From Symbiodinium natans (Eukaryota; Sar; Dinophyceae; Suessiales; Symbiodiniaceae): a stretch of DNA of 64,000 nt. The notes below the pieces were generated by a model that saw only the letters and a list, made by a program, of their open reading frames with translations, was not told where the DNA came from and made no database searches. Numbering within the stretch: position 1 is the first letter of the stretch; each line of letters opens with the position of its first letter. The translations under genes and the position numbers were made by a program. The stretch is taken from positions 79,501 through 143,500 of the forward strand of contig CAJNDS010000006.1 in NCBI GenBank assembly GCA_905221605.1. Reading direction: 5' to 3'. Below are positions 46,122 to 59,399 of this stretch, one piece after another.

Positions 46122-48570
46122 TCAAACACACAGGCACAGGCACTCAGAGGCGGCACCTGGCAGCACTGTCAAAGCGGCAGGCCGGCAGCTGAGGCTCTGG
46201 CAGGAACCAGCGCAGTCTTGCAGTCCTTGTGTAAGGGGCTCGCGCGTCGTGAGGGCCACAGCTGAGATATCATCAGAAGGTCGCTCGTGGAAGATGTAGC
46301 TGCCAAAAGGAAGTGCTCGATCGGAGCCATCCACCTGAAGCACTACCCCAGCTGCGTGGCCCGCCATTAGGCAGCAATCATAGTCATGCCATTCTGCCAG
46401 GGAGCCCGTTTGACGGTTGCTCGTGCTTGGCGTTTCCGATGGATCAGAGTAGAGAGCCAGCAGCTTGTGACTTGTCTCTTCGCTGTCCAGACGCACCAGG
46501 CCAACACTTCCCACACGATGCTCAAAGAACGGTGTCGGCTGCCAGTACGTGGGATAATCCACTTCATAAGGAAACTCCACGCCAGACGAATTGGCTGGAT
46601 TGGGCCCCCAGCATATCCTGAATCCAAATGGTGGCGCCTGCGAAGTTGCAAATCCGAGGATGTAGAGTCCCCGTGTGCTGCTGACGCCGTCTATCGGCTC
46701 CACCCCAGCCGGATTAGTTAGCTCGCTGAGATCAACTGCCTCTGCTGAAGCATCTCCACAACGACTTGGGTTCGTAATCAGCAGAATGGCACTGGAAGGC
46801 ACAATACCCGAGCCAATAATGGTGACTGTGCAACTCCTGCCCAGAACACAGTCCACAATCGCCGTCAATCGAATCCAGAAAAAATCTGGATCGATCTCCA
46901 CTCTATACAATGCTGAATCTGAGACGCTGTAACTGGTGGTGGAGGCTTCACCGCGTGGGTCGTGCCCCCAGCATATGCGATGCGACGCCCCCGACTTCCC
47001 TTCAGCAGTGCCAAAGGAGTAGAAATTGTAGCTGTGCAAGAAATCTTGGCTCACTGCAACGGGATTCGAAATTGACCAGGCACTGTCCAATGCTGGAAGG
47101 CCTGCGTCCCCGCATCTTCCAGCGGCTGTCTCAATCAGCAGCACCATGTTTGAAGAGCTGAGCCCGATTCCACTGATGTTGATGGTACATGGAAAGTGCA
47201 AGTAACACTCAAAGTCCATAGCAAGAGGGCCCAGCATCATGAAGAATCCAGCCTCGACAGGGTACTGCTGTTCCTCCATTGTCTCATTGGCCGGGTCATG
47301 ACCCCAACAAAGCTTGTAAACGCCCGGGCCAGGCTCTTGCAATGTCACAGCTGTTGCACCCCGGGTCGGCCTGCCCAAGTCCCAAGTGTGAACCGGGCGA
47401 TAGGTTGCCTTGTGGCCATCACTCCGTGTGCAGCCGTCTTTGGGGTTCACCAGGCCCTCAAAGGCCGCAAGCTGTGGGTACTCAAGCCTGGTTGCACAAG
47501 GGTGCGGCATGCGAACAACTTTTAGGCCATTGTAGCTCCGCAGCGAGGTCCCATTGAGCAGCACTGAACATGCTTCCCCCAAAGTGCAGAGCACTTCTCC
47601 GACAAGATCACATGCATACAGATTGTAGCCACATACAGGGGCAGATGCGTTCGTAATTTGCACGACGGATGGAAACTGCAAGCTGCTGAACATGAGGCCC
47701 GCGGCATACTGCAGCATCTCTTCATAGACCGGCGCATGCGAAGTGAAGCCTGTGGTGCGGGGTTGCCACGAATGCCCGAGGGCAAGGTAAAGAGCGACCA
47801 GCCTGGCTGGCTCTGGGCCCATTCCGAGTATTACGCCGGCCAGGGATGTGAAATCGCCGTCAGCATCACATGCAAGGCTGCTTTGGCCCGGGAGGTCCAC
47901 GAGATCAGAGAGGCAATAGCAGGCCTTGTAGAAACCGTGTGTTTCGATGGTCAGAATTTCAGGAGCGCACCCGCATGTCTTCCCTCCTTTGATGATCTTG
48001 ACTTGTAGCCCGGGAGCAATGGTGCAGTTGGTTCCCATGGGACAGACAAAATAGTTCAAAGGACCTGCAAGTGAGATGACCAAGGTCGGGCTCACAGCAA
48101 TCTCCAGGATGCGAGCAATCTGCGCTTTAAGAGAATGCGCATCTGGTGACTTCTGCAAGTCTCCGGATGAGAATGAGAAGCTGGCATCTGCAGTTGCTTC
48201 AGCATACCGCTGCACCCAGGGATTGGCCTCCAGCTCGGTAGCGTTTGCACATGTAAGCCAGAGCTTGCCAGAGCCCGGTAGATCAGGTAACAACCACCCT
48301 CCAATTCCAAAAGCAGTCGCCGCACAATCGATGGCTGTCCCGGTGTCTGACCCTTCGACGAAGCTCACATTGATTCGGAGCGTCACGCTACATCTGTCCC
48401 CACTCGCATCACCTCCAAGTCGACCAAGGGTGCGTAGCATGCTTTCACCCCCCTCCGTGACCACAGCACTGACATAGCCGTCTTCTGGGTCCGATCGCAG
48501 CTGGCCAACCTCAGTTCGCCGCATTTCTACCAGCACATTGCTCTCGACACATTCACACCACGGCTTTAGG
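46122..48570 (-). CDS. Large secreted-type protein with CWGHDP repeat modules
   Basis: An uninterrupted minus frame of just over 800 codons. It is open upstream of its first ATG (48524) to an acceptor-like GATGCAG at 48571 and is in frame with [13 protein letters not shown], so it is probably an internal or last exon. It holds at least three copies of a module of about 120 residues: a Cys strand ([53 protein letters not shown]), a GRCGDA or SRCGDA turn, and a closing [18 protein letters not shown] or CWGPNPANS. The N-terminal part has a related Cys-rich segment ([37 protein letters not shown]). Repeated beta-rich Cys modules suggest an extracellular or cell-surface protein. I recall the same module in large dinoflagellate proteins of unknown function. 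Such a long exon is unusual here. Confidence 0.75.
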
Positions 48571-48691
48571 CTGCATCTGTTCCATGCTTTGTCTGGATGC
48601 TCCGCATTCCTATCTTTCGTTATTTTCTTTACGTTTGCTTTCTTGCTGTCAGCATTCGACTAGCCACAAGGCATATCAAGGCAATCAAAAG

Positions 48692-48698
48692 GATATAC

Positions 48699-48783
<85 letters not shown>

Positions 48784-48852
48784 TGTATACATAATACATA
48801 TATATGTATATATGTGTATATGCATATACATATATATATACATATGTATGGT
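48692..48852 (+). repeat. (ACATAT)n / (TA)n microsatellite
   Basis: (TA)n followed by about 11 copies of ACATAT and then mixed TATATG/TACATA units. Frames over it give Ile/Tyr/Thr runs and are artefacts. A CCACCCCCCCCTCCCCCC run follows at 48860-48880. Confidence 0.9.
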
Positions 48853-49129
48853 AGCCCCCACCACCCCCCCCTCCCCCCATTCATCCACGATTGTTCCTTC
48901 TTTTTTCGTCCTGCTCAGCCGCTCATGTCCAGGGGGGGCAGGGTCTAGGGTTGAGCTCTGGATTGAAGGCCGATTGAAATCAACTTTGACATTGTTCGGT
49001 CCTCAACCTGGAGTTTCCAGACAAACCTTCCTGTGGGATCTTCAACCTTCAATCTTCGATTTCCAAGGAGTTTCGAAATTTCAGTTTTGACAAACTTCTA
49101 GCACATTACAATCAGTCCTTATAATAAAA

Positions 49130-49690
49130 TACAAGCATTATATTGCATGGCTTTCTTATGAGCTTCTGTTTAGTAATGCCTGGCTTGTTTGGAGTATGTG
49201 GAACTTAATTGTGTACCTATCTGTCGATTCAAGAGTCTCCAGAAGTGGTATATCCTAGAGTCAATAATGTTCTATCTTAGTCCTTGTACTTCCATATCTT
49301 CTACAATCTCAGCATTTGGAGGTGGTACAGGATGTCCTTTTTTCCACTACCATCCACTTCTTTTATGACTTTACAACTTTCAAGCACAGGAAACCCTATA
49401 TTTGGATTTTCATCTCTGGTATATCTTCATGTTTTGCATCTTAACTTTTGGACAACATTTCTAGATCTGAGATCTTATTATCTGACATCAAAGTCTATCC
49501 CAGTGTTTCCTTGGGCTTTCTTGAGTACAGCTTTCATGCATCCATTCACATTACCAATCTTATCTGGTATGGTTCTTTTAATATTGGGTGAGCTTCATTC
49601 TAAACACACTTTGCTTCGATCCTATGGGTGTTTTATCTATGCAAATGTTATTCTTGTTCGGGGTCATTTGTTATTGACCACGTTTCTTAC
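49130..49690 (+). pseudogene. cox1: NUMT: fragment of mitochondrial cox1
   Basis: An AT-rich insert encodes, in shifting frames, a central part of cytochrome c oxidase subunit I: HGFLMSFCLVMPGLFG near 49147-49195, SPEVVYPRVNN near 49238-49270, FGGGTG near 49315, then LNFWTTFLDLRSYYLTSKSI and PVFPWAFLSTAFMHPFTLPI, then LSGMVLLILGELHS with TLCFDP in the next frame near 49605. The wording NFW-TFL-LRSYYLTSKS-P-FPWA matches dinoflagellate or apicomplexan mitochondrial cox1. Several frame changes and stops show it is a dead nuclear copy. Only part of the gene is present; the HPEVYI helix is not intact. Confidence 0.85.
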
Positions 49691-49880
49691 GAGAAATAGC
49701 ACCCCAAATAACCAAAAAATCTGATGAAAAAACCGTTGAAGTACATTATGAATTACCTGTTGAGCCATGATTTTGTTCAGATAGCTGACCCCTAATAATG
49801 TAATAATGAATATACTTGTCCACCATGACCTAGAATAGCGGCATTCGGAAACTGATTTGTGCACAACAACACCAGATTAA
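49691..49880. other. AT-rich tail of the NUMT, origin uncertain
   Basis: The AT-rich composition of the cox1 insert continues to about 49875. It may be another organellar fragment, but no gene could be recognised in any frame. Confidence 0.35.
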
Positions 49881-52800
49881 TTAAGGGGGCTATCCACAAG
49901 GCGTATTTTCAGAGGTTTTGAGGCCGAAAGCGGTGGATCAGGCAAGCAAAAATGCAGACCTTCTTGTTGGTGATGGGATGGTCGTGTGGATGGGAAAGAG
50001 GTGGCGGGTGATGGTCCTACCATTGGTCGAGGCACATGGCCACTGACGTTTTCGATGAGCATTGTCCATTCCACCGCAAGCCTGGAGACCTGCACAAGCA
50101 CGCTGGGACAAGTACTGCGACCCACGAAAACAAAAGGTCCAGGCACCCTGAACCACAAAAGCGGAGCCGTAATGACCTCTGGCAGGATGTAGAGCCTTGG
50201 TGCCATCATGTGCTGGCGCACGCTGTATCCACTGTATCACGCTGTCCTTCATTCAAAATTGCAGTTCTCTGCAAATTACCCCAGGTGCGTGCCTTGTCTG
50301 GCGGTGAAGGACCTCAAACGCGACCACATTCGCAGAGATGTGCATTCACCATCTGCGTCTCTGATGGGCCCTAGTTTTTTGCCATCTTTGCGTCAAACTT
50401 GGACAGCAATTTTCATAAAGAAGCTCTCCTGCTCTGCGCCGTAAACAGCACCGAGAGAAGCCTGGGGGCATTTGTCTGTTGCGTACTTGCAGACCGAGGA
50501 ACCACCCATTCATTCCCCATGCAGTTGAAGGTGACGTTTGGCGCAACGTCCCAATACTGCCTGAGTATTGTTTGGAGATTCTATGAGATTCTTCTGCTCA
50601 GCTTTGGATGGCTCTGCATTAAGGTTGGGATTCCGAAGAGGTCTAAGTGGGCATGCGCATGTTGTACCTGGACCGTGCTCGCCATCATGATGCTTGTGCC
50701 ACGCATGAACGTATTTAGCTCGCAGATCCGCAGTGATGCATTTTGCAGGTGAGCTCAGGTCTTCTAGCACACCACAGGGTCAACAGCATAACCAAAATGC
50801 ACAGATGCTGAATCGACATGAGTGACTATCAACCTGCTCGAAAGGCCAAGGACCCATTCCAACTGCATGGAAAATGGCTGACCAAAAAACTCTTTAGCTG
50901 TGTCCATCATATGCCAACACGTTGGGGGTGGGGGGGGGGAGGGTGGTCTCGAAATGTGAACACACTCCTCTTTGCACGCGACATCGTCGTCGCACTCTCC
51001 TCGTGGCATGCTCTTCTCACCCATCATCAACACCTTTTGCAGCGCTCTCGCCGCTTCATGGTGTCGGGGTCTGGGCTGTCGGAGCCTGAGGCCTCTTCTG
51101 GTCCGTGCGTCAGTGCCTGTTCGATCTTTGGCAGCCCCTTACAGGTGAGGTCGCATCGAGCTCTCGTTTTGAACTTTGCTTGCTGTCGCCTGCCAGCAAA
51201 TCACAGTGTACAAAATGTGCACAACATCGTCCTTGCGCACCAACATGCGCATGCCAGCGTCTCTCTGTTTCTTGATTTCTGCGTTTCTGGATGCCGCTGC
51301 TATCATAGCAGCTGGACGCCTTTTTGGGAAACTGCTGTAAAACGCCTTGATTTCTGCCTTTTCGCGTCTCGGCCTGGAAGCTATCATTTGCTGTCTCATC
51401 ATAGGCGTGTCAATGAGCGTTTCTTCATGTTTCTTCTCCGACGAGCTCACAGATTCGCATAGCAAGCACTTCCGCAGTGTACCCTGGCCGTGACGAAAAT
51501 GACTCTCGTGGCTTCTCTGTCAGGTCAGGTTACGGCACGCGACGGGCCATCAGCGTCCCTATTAAAGACTCTCATACTTTGGCAAAGCAGGCCGCATTTG
51601 AGTCAAGGCGTCTCATCGCCCATTCTCGGTCTTCAGCACGCTAAGCACTGCTAGGCAATCCCTAACCCCTTCCGTGCCATCAGATGGATCTGGCATTCAC
51701 GCGGACGTCTCTTCCAACAAATTGCAGGCACACGTCATCATCGGATCATCTATTTGAATCAAGGGACCCATTCCAAGCCAGGCAGGACGAGGTCAACAAG
51801 TGCGGATCTGATGTACCACCAACCTAGGCGAGCGCAGTCCATCATTCGATTGAGAACTATAGGGTAACGATTCAGCTCAGTGATTTCGCATCATGGGGTT
51901 CCGTCAACTGGCTAGCCGTACTCGGATCAGCGCCCCGTCCGATTCAGTGGGCCTTCCTGGATCAGCAACCGTACGATTCGGATATCGGTTTTTGGGGATC
52001 GCGACAGCGGCGTGCAACGCGGTTTACCAGCCCTTTTCCTGGAAGCCTTAAACCCCACAAGCCAAGGCCGGCGGGGTTTAGGGCAGGTCTTCCAGTCATT
52101 GAAGAATAGTGGGATTCAAAAGAGAACCCAATGTGATAAGTTGCGGGCCGAAATCTGGGTGGGGCAAATCCCTGAGAACCCAAAAGTTCGTGAGTTCTCT
52201 TGTCAATGCCAGTTCCCAGTTTCTTCAATGACTGGGAAGCTTAAACCCTCAAGCCAAAACGGAGGCAGCAACCTGTGACTGACTCAGAAAACAGCTCGGA
52301 GCTGCGACCCTAAACCGTAAACCCTAAGCCATGTGAAGCCTGAACCCAGTGTGTCGGGTTAGCTGCAAACATTGCAAACCTTGACCCTCTTGGTGCTGTT
52401 CGGGATCCGAGTGCCAATCGGCTGAGCTGACTCAAAAGCAGGCTTGATGTGAGTCGCTGATCCGATTGGGCGAGCTGATTCTGACCCATTACCTGCACCT
52501 TCCGATTGACAAGAGTGTAGGAACCCTGAGAACTTTTCCAGAATGAGGTCTCGACACAACGGATGCCACCGTAGCCACCCTCTTGGATGCTAGGACTGAC
52601 CCACCTTGCTCGCTCAACAACGGCCCATCTCAAAACCAGGACACGATCAACTGACGGCTGGGCACCAACTTGCACTAGTGTCATCAAAATAAATGATGCC
52701 ACCTGGCACTGGCAGAACTGAAACCCAGAACAGTGTGACAAGCACGCAATTCGCAGAAGTTCATCGGCGTGTCGGCGCTTACCGTGTGGGTAAGCCTGAT

Positions 52801-55800
52801 GAGTCTCTGTACACAGAGCGGCCATAGCGTGTCTCGCCATTCCTGCATTCGGTGGACACACGTATTGGCCAGGTAAGGTGGCGCGCGTTAGAAAAATCTG
52901 CAAAGATGCAACAGGGACCAAGGAGGTCACTTAACCCCGCATTTGGCCACAGCCGGGCCTTTGCGCATAGGTGCCATCACCCATAGCCTGGTAGTCCGGT
53001 GCCCCATTCAGGATGCACCGCCGCACCCTGTCCACAAAAGGACAGGAGTGACAGGAGTGACTCGGAGTGACACCTGCATCCTCTGCGCGCCTGTCATTGG
53101 TGCCCTCTAAAACCCATCGCGAAGGGGCATTGGCCGAGTTGTTGTATGGCATGGAGAAGGAGAACCTGAGACCCGAATTTGAGCACATGTGCGTGGCTTG
53201 CAAGTCCTGGATGACATGTTGACTTGATGCGTCCCTGGGCCTGAAAATTCCCTGAGCCACTTCAAGGCGCGGGCTCGTCAATGTACACCGGTGCTGGAAA
53301 GTCAACGAGGATTGCTCCATTGCGAAGCTGCGGATCCTCAGCTCAAAAACCCTGCATTGCGTTGCACTGCATTTGATTCTGTTGTCAACCTCGGCTGCGG
53401 CAAGCACGTTGCCAAGCCCGAGGCGGACAAGTCGTGGAGAAAATACGTTGTGGCCGATGACAGGTCAATCTTCGTTCAGGTTGCACATAACCCGGCAGCC
53501 AGTAAACCCGAATCATTTTGAATGAACGTCTGCCTCGACCTCCTGATAGCGAAATCGGATCTCATTGACAGCACACCATGTGCTGTTGCAGGAGGGCGTA
53601 AAGCGCATGTGTCCTCGACGCATGGTCTATCACGGTCTCATCGCTGAGTCCGTTCAACAAGGAACTGATCTCGGTTCCAAACGATACGGCATGTCGTTGG
53701 GGGCATCCAATTCCAGAGCCTTGCGTGGCGCTTAGAGCCTTTACTTACACACCTGCCGGGAGCAAAAAACGACACAGCTTGGGCGCTGCACGTAAAGGCT
53801 CGAGTCTTCACCGCCGATTGGTTGCGTGGCGAAAAGAACCCGCCTCCCAGGAAAGATCTCAATAAGTATCAACCTCTGTCATGTTTTATCTCAGTTTTTG
53901 CAGCTTCTCGGGCTCTGCCCTCGATCTCTATGCTGCGTCGGGCCCCAGCGGTTGGAGGGGGCTCCAGTCGTCTGAGTTCAGGCCCAAGGATTCTTTACTC
54001 CCTTTGGACTTTCGGGTTTGGCTAACATCCATGCCCCCAAATCGGCAACTTACAGCTCTTTCTAAGCTGTTGCATCTTGCCTGCCGATCTGCATTCTTTG
54101 TAGGACCCGGGAAAGGACCCGTCAGATGAGCCTCAGGCTGCTACTTTACTGCGTGCGTTGCTGCTGCCAAACGTGTCGTTTCCTCAGCCGTCTATGGGCT
54201 TGGGCTGCGTAGACCGCTCTCTGACTGCTCTCTCTGCCTGCTCTCTACTGTTGCATTGCGAAGATTAACCACCTTGGCCCCACTGAACGTATGCTCTCCG
54301 AGTGGAAGGGTACGACTACCATTGCATTGAACACTCGTCGGGCTCAATCGCCCCTGCAAGCGCCTGTGCAAAACTCGTATGAGACCGTGCTCTTCTGGCA
54401 TCCCCCTCATCTCTCTCTTCTCATTGCCCCATTCCATTCTCCTTCTACACCCGGCCTGTCTTGATCAAAGGTAAGCACCGGCGCTGCGCCAGGCTCAACT
54501 GTGGCATCGTCCACAGTGTGGCCGGGGTAGCTCGCGGAGTCCACAAGCTGCCAGGCTCAAGACTGTTCATGTTCAGCCATGTTCAGCCACTAGATGCCAC
54601 AATGTCATGAGATGTTAAAAGGCACATCATCTGGCAGGGCAACGCTGACAATGCTGGGCGTGTGACAAACCCAACGAAAGCCAGCGGAAGTGACTCTAGG
54701 AAGCTTCAGGATGTGCTACGGCACACCTTAAGCTGAATCCTTGCTGTTGCTAGCGTGAAAAATATCTGTGGAAATGAGTGGGTGATTGTCAAACCTGTAG
54801 GTTTGAGGCAAAGCTGGTTGGATGCTGGCAACCTTCAAAATCTTGGTGCTGTTGAAGCCGTTGGCGCTGCAGCTGCCAACTGTTCTTAGCGTCCCGCTGT
54901 TGTTTGTTCGGAATTTGTGCTTGCTGGCGCTGTTCGGCGCTGTGGTCAGTCGCCATCCCTACAAGCCCTACAGTACTCTCCAACGGCCCTGAACCCTAAG
55001 AAGCCCTGCCTCTAAACGCCCTAAACCCTGACTTGAGAACAGGGCGGACGGAAGCCGGGGCCCTGTAGATGGCAAGTGGCCATTTTTTTTTGGCAGTGGC
55101 TGCTCAGAAATGCGAGTATGTATGTCAGCGTAAGCTGCAAATCCTGGGAGGGGGGGAAGAGGAGGGGGGGGGAGGGGGGGGCGGGGGGGGGGGGGGGGGG
55201 GGGGGCGTGACCTTAAATCCTTGATATCAGGGATTCAGCCCCCGGAGGCCTATTTGCCCCCAAGAAGGTTGCAAAAAAAACAAACCGCAAGCTTCAATTG
55301 CCACGCTATGCTAAATTGAGGCTGCTGCCAGCTGCACCGGGTTCCTGGCAATGCACCAAACTGCCCTACAAGCCATCCAAACTGAGGCACTACAGTGCTC
55401 TTGGCATGCATATGATGCACCTGCTTCCTGCAGATGCTGAATACCTCGGATAGGCCGGGGTGAAACAACAAGCCAGTCGCGCCCGATGGGTAACAATGCC
55501 CAGCTATCATGATGCCGTTCAAGCGACACGCTGCCGGAGTAGGAGGTTCCAAGCACACTTGGCTGCCCCTCCATGTAGTCCTGCAGCGAGTTTACATCCT
55601 CAAACCGCAGACGTGCGGGAGGGGGGGGGGGCCATGACGAGGCCGACAATGGGCTCGTCGAGGTCGCGATGCAGCGGGAAGGCAGCACCTGGAAGAGGCC
55701 ACTCAAGCCGCTCTCAAATTCATTGTCACGTTTTGATACGTTTTGCTTGCTTGAACTCTTCACTTTGTCTCCGGGCGTCCAGTGATGGCAGAGCTCGCAT

Positions 55801-58800
55801 GGAGGCGCCAACGCCAGCTACCATCCTGCGGCTCACGGCAGTTCCCAGCAGTTTTCAGTCACACGGCAAGGACAATCCCGTGCGCCCCTCCCTTTGATCA
55901 TCGCTTTAGAATATGTGCTGCGGGCCAACTTCACATGTGTGAACAAGCGCGCGTATGGCTTTTGGTGTGCTTAGACCCGGGTCTCTGAGTCGGCAACGAG
56001 GATTTTCGGGTTTGGATTCTGAAATGGTAGGATTCCTGGCTTTGTGTTTTCTGCTCACACCTCCTCGAGGCTTACCTCCGCGAGGTAGTACGGCATGTGG
56101 GATTTCGGTTTGGTGCCCTTCGAACTCAAAAGGCATCTAAACATGCCAAGGCAAGGTACGAGGGCTGAGCTGGGAACCAAGCTAGGAACGGAGTCTAGGC
56201 TGAAATTTTGGTCAAGACCTAAAGGAAGAGTCGCGCCAAGCCAACTAGAGTTCCAATCATTTCTTGTTGGGATGATTAGGGCCGTGTGTAAGCATGCTTA
56301 TTCGGTTCGCTGGCAGAACTGTCTCAGTGCAGAAAACCACCCTTCAGGGATGGGATGGGATGGGGCTGGAATGGGGCTGGGCCTTGAGATGGCTTTCAAG
56401 CAAACCAAGCGCGGGCTTGCGAAGCATTCTGTTTTAGAGGTTTGCTCCTCGAAGAGGCCGGCATGCTCGGGAGGTCCACCAAGCAGAGTTTGGACCTGAC
56501 ACTCCGCCACCGCTTGGAAAAAGATGCCATCTTGCACACACCACACCTTTCTTTTCGAGCCAAGGCACGAGTACCACCTGATACCAGAGACCACGATCTC
56601 GGTCAAGTGTTCCTATGCCAGCGAGATGCATTGCAGAACATGGAGCTACAGCATCCTGCAGTCCTTGACCAACCGCATTCACAGCATCGAAAGCTTCGTA
56701 GAAGCTAAAGGCTTCCTGGAGGCAGTACATTAGCATTAGGTGACCACATTTGTGGAGGCGCATATGCTGCAACAGAAGGCGACGGAGGTTCCCTTCCCCT
56801 AACTCACAAACCATGGAGAACTATCCTTAACATCAAAAAGCAATCTTCGCAAAACAGACCGACAAAGCGCAAGCCCTAAACGAGTTCATGGTTGGGATGA
56901 TCTCAAAAATTTACATGCTTATTCCTTATTTTATTCCTTATTGGGTTTAAGTACCCTTAAAAAAGTAAAATGTTACTCAACTATGACCAAGTATTGACCC
57001 TGCCACCCCTTTGGTAGCGACGAGCTTGTGCTACATAACTTACAGTTTGGGCCCTTTCTTAAGTCACTTTGCTCTGCTTCGTGCTTCCATTCCCTGTTTG
57101 TTGCCGCAACCGTCGCCATTGGCCCTATCGCAGCCAGCACACTGCCCGAAGCTGAGCGCTCGGCCAAATTGCCGCCGCAGAAACCCGGTCTTGGCGGAAG
57201 ATCGCGGAAGGGATGTCCAGGCCAAGCAGAGGCACAAGCTGAGTGCACTTGGCCAAGGACAAGATGCTGAAGTACGCTACGAGGCCCCCAAAGTCATCAC
57301 TGCCCCAGGCATCGCAGGGCCTGGAGCCGTGGGAGTCACCAGCACAGGGGCCCGCAGGGGCCACAAGGCCCGAAACAGCACAGATATGCACACCCCTGAG
57401 CGTTTTAAGGAGGACACGCGTCGCAAAGCGTCTCCTCGAGCTGCTGCCACGCGCTCAAGGCGAACTCCGATGGCTGGCAAGCAGGATTCTACAGGCATAC
57501 TGGTATCAGTACTGAGATGTACGGAGAAGTGAGGCACCTCAACACAGTAGCAGTTGCCCGCGCCAACCAGGAAGGCTTCCCAGTCGACGCAAGCATCAGC
57601 ACCTTAAAGCTTGTAGTGTGTCCGTCACAGACATGGATTGCTGCGATGGAAGAGTGTGTAAAAGTATCTGGGCTTCTGAGCACGCAGAAGGCGACGATTC
57701 CGTCAGCGTGGAAACCGTGTAGTTGGAACCCAGCGCCTCTGGTGTTATTGCAACGTGATGCAATTGTCCATCCTCACGACACCCTGGCAACACAGCTCGG
57801 GTGCTGGCACCAGCAGGGATGTCAGCAGAAAAGCAACCACCGAAAGTGAAGCCCTCAATTGTGACCTCTGCCGGCAAACAGCTCAAATTCTCCGTTCTCT
57901 CCAGTCTCCCCGGCACAGCCTGTCAAGCACATAGAGCTATGCTGTTGGTGATGGTGGAAATCTCAGCAGGGCACATTGGAGACTGTACCAGCCAGGTCAG
58001 CCTCGGCAGCTGCTCACAGCCGGACGTGACCGTTATTCTTCTGATCTCTACTGAGGCTACGAGTAGAGCATGGCTTAACTGCCGGTAAATGCCGGCAACG
58101 TGGCCTCAGAGCGTGACGTGCACTAAGTCACGTCCATACTCTGTGGATGCAAACGCCACTCGGAGCAACCTGAGCGTCTTGGAACTGTCTGAGAGTATCT
58201 TGGAGGGCCTCTTGACTTTATTGTGTCTGTTACGCACATGTACGGGATGTGCTGATCTGAGATGATCTGAGCTTCTTGCTCAAGGCCAACCAGCAGTCTC
58301 GCGCACATGAAAACAGCCCCTCTGCAAAACGGAGAAAGTGGCGTGACTTAAAGTCTCCTGGAATGGTCTTTGCATCGGCCAGTGATGGCATCCCAGGCCT
58401 GCTTGTTACTGCTTGACAGTCTCTGGGCAGTCTTGCTCGCGCCCTGCGCCACTGGATGAAGCGGCAGACATTACGCGCGGTTGTCACACACGTCACCAAT
58501 CTCTTGTTGGGGCATCGTTGCTTGGCTTCAGAGCCTCCAGGTCCGTTGAGGAGCTGGAGACAATGTCATGGCATGAGGCACTGGCACAGAAAGCGGTTTC
58601 CATGTACCCAGAATGCACAGCCTGCCAATATCTCCATCCCCAGTAAGGTTCGAGATGGTTCGAGCTACTGATGAAAAAGGGACTTGAGCCACAAGTGCGC
58701 AGCACTTAGAAGTCATCGTCGCAAGCCAGGGCAGGGCAGGGCAGGGCAGGGCAGGGAGTTCTTGTGAAGCACCCTTCCCAGTGATTGGATTCATGTGACT

Positions 58801-59399
58801 TCTCTTGCCTACATAGGTCAAGGACGCAGCCATAGGCGCCGCCATGCCGCCTGATTTGAGATTTGAAGTGACATCTCATGACTCATGATGTCACAACGTA
58901 AACTTGACTCTGAAGCTTCTCATATTTCTCATACAAGTGGTACCCTGCTCAATCCTGCTCCGCCTCGGCCAGCTCTTGCAGAGCCGCGCGCTCGGCACAA
59001 AGCTACCCATTGAGCCGAGATGCATCCGGAAGATCAGCAATAGGTGGTCCAAACCCCTGCCAACCTCTGCACTCAACGACTACTCCAAGGGAAGTGTTCG
59101 CCGACGTGTCAGGTCGACCTCGCCACCTTCAACTTCGGGCCTGCAGCAGATTTTTTGGCTGCTGATTGTGAAACCAAGTGAAAACAGTGTACTTCACTCC
59201 AATATACTCAACTCTGCAGGCAACTTGTATCCTTCTTTTCGAAAATGAATTTGGGATTTTTGGCGGCATCTTGCATTCCTTTCGAGCATGAGTTGAGCAT
59301 CTTGTATGTGTGTTTCCAGTATGAGTTTCGGGCATCTTCTCGCTTTCGGGTATGAGTTTGGGATCCACTAGGGAGAAGAAGACGATGCCCAGAAGGGCA
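49881..59399. other. Spacer or introns with unassigned candidate exons
   Basis: GC-balanced sequence with G runs at 50930-50942 and 55143-55206 and short CCCTAAA-like patches at 52308-52330 and 54990-55030. Frames reading somewhat like protein include minus 51430-51230 (EKAEIKAFYSSFPKRR), minus 57880-57620 (AEVTIEGFTFGGCFSADIPA) and plus 57196-57480 (hydrophilic). None can be assigned to a family. A (GGGCA)n run is at 58727-58756. Confidence 0.35.
55143..55206 (+). repeat. G-homopolymer tract
   Basis: About 60 bases almost entirely G, interrupted by single A or C. A strong candidate for G-quadruplex formation and for sequencing or assembly error. Confidence 0.85.

Noticed and set aside
48584-49090. 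168-codon frame with Ile/Tyr/Thr runs
   Set aside because: Translation of the ACATAT/TA array; not a transmembrane protein.
52240-52270. CTCAAGCCAAAACGG, resembling a reversed dinoflagellate spliced-leader relict
   Set aside because: Only about 12 of 15 positions match and no gene start lies next to it.
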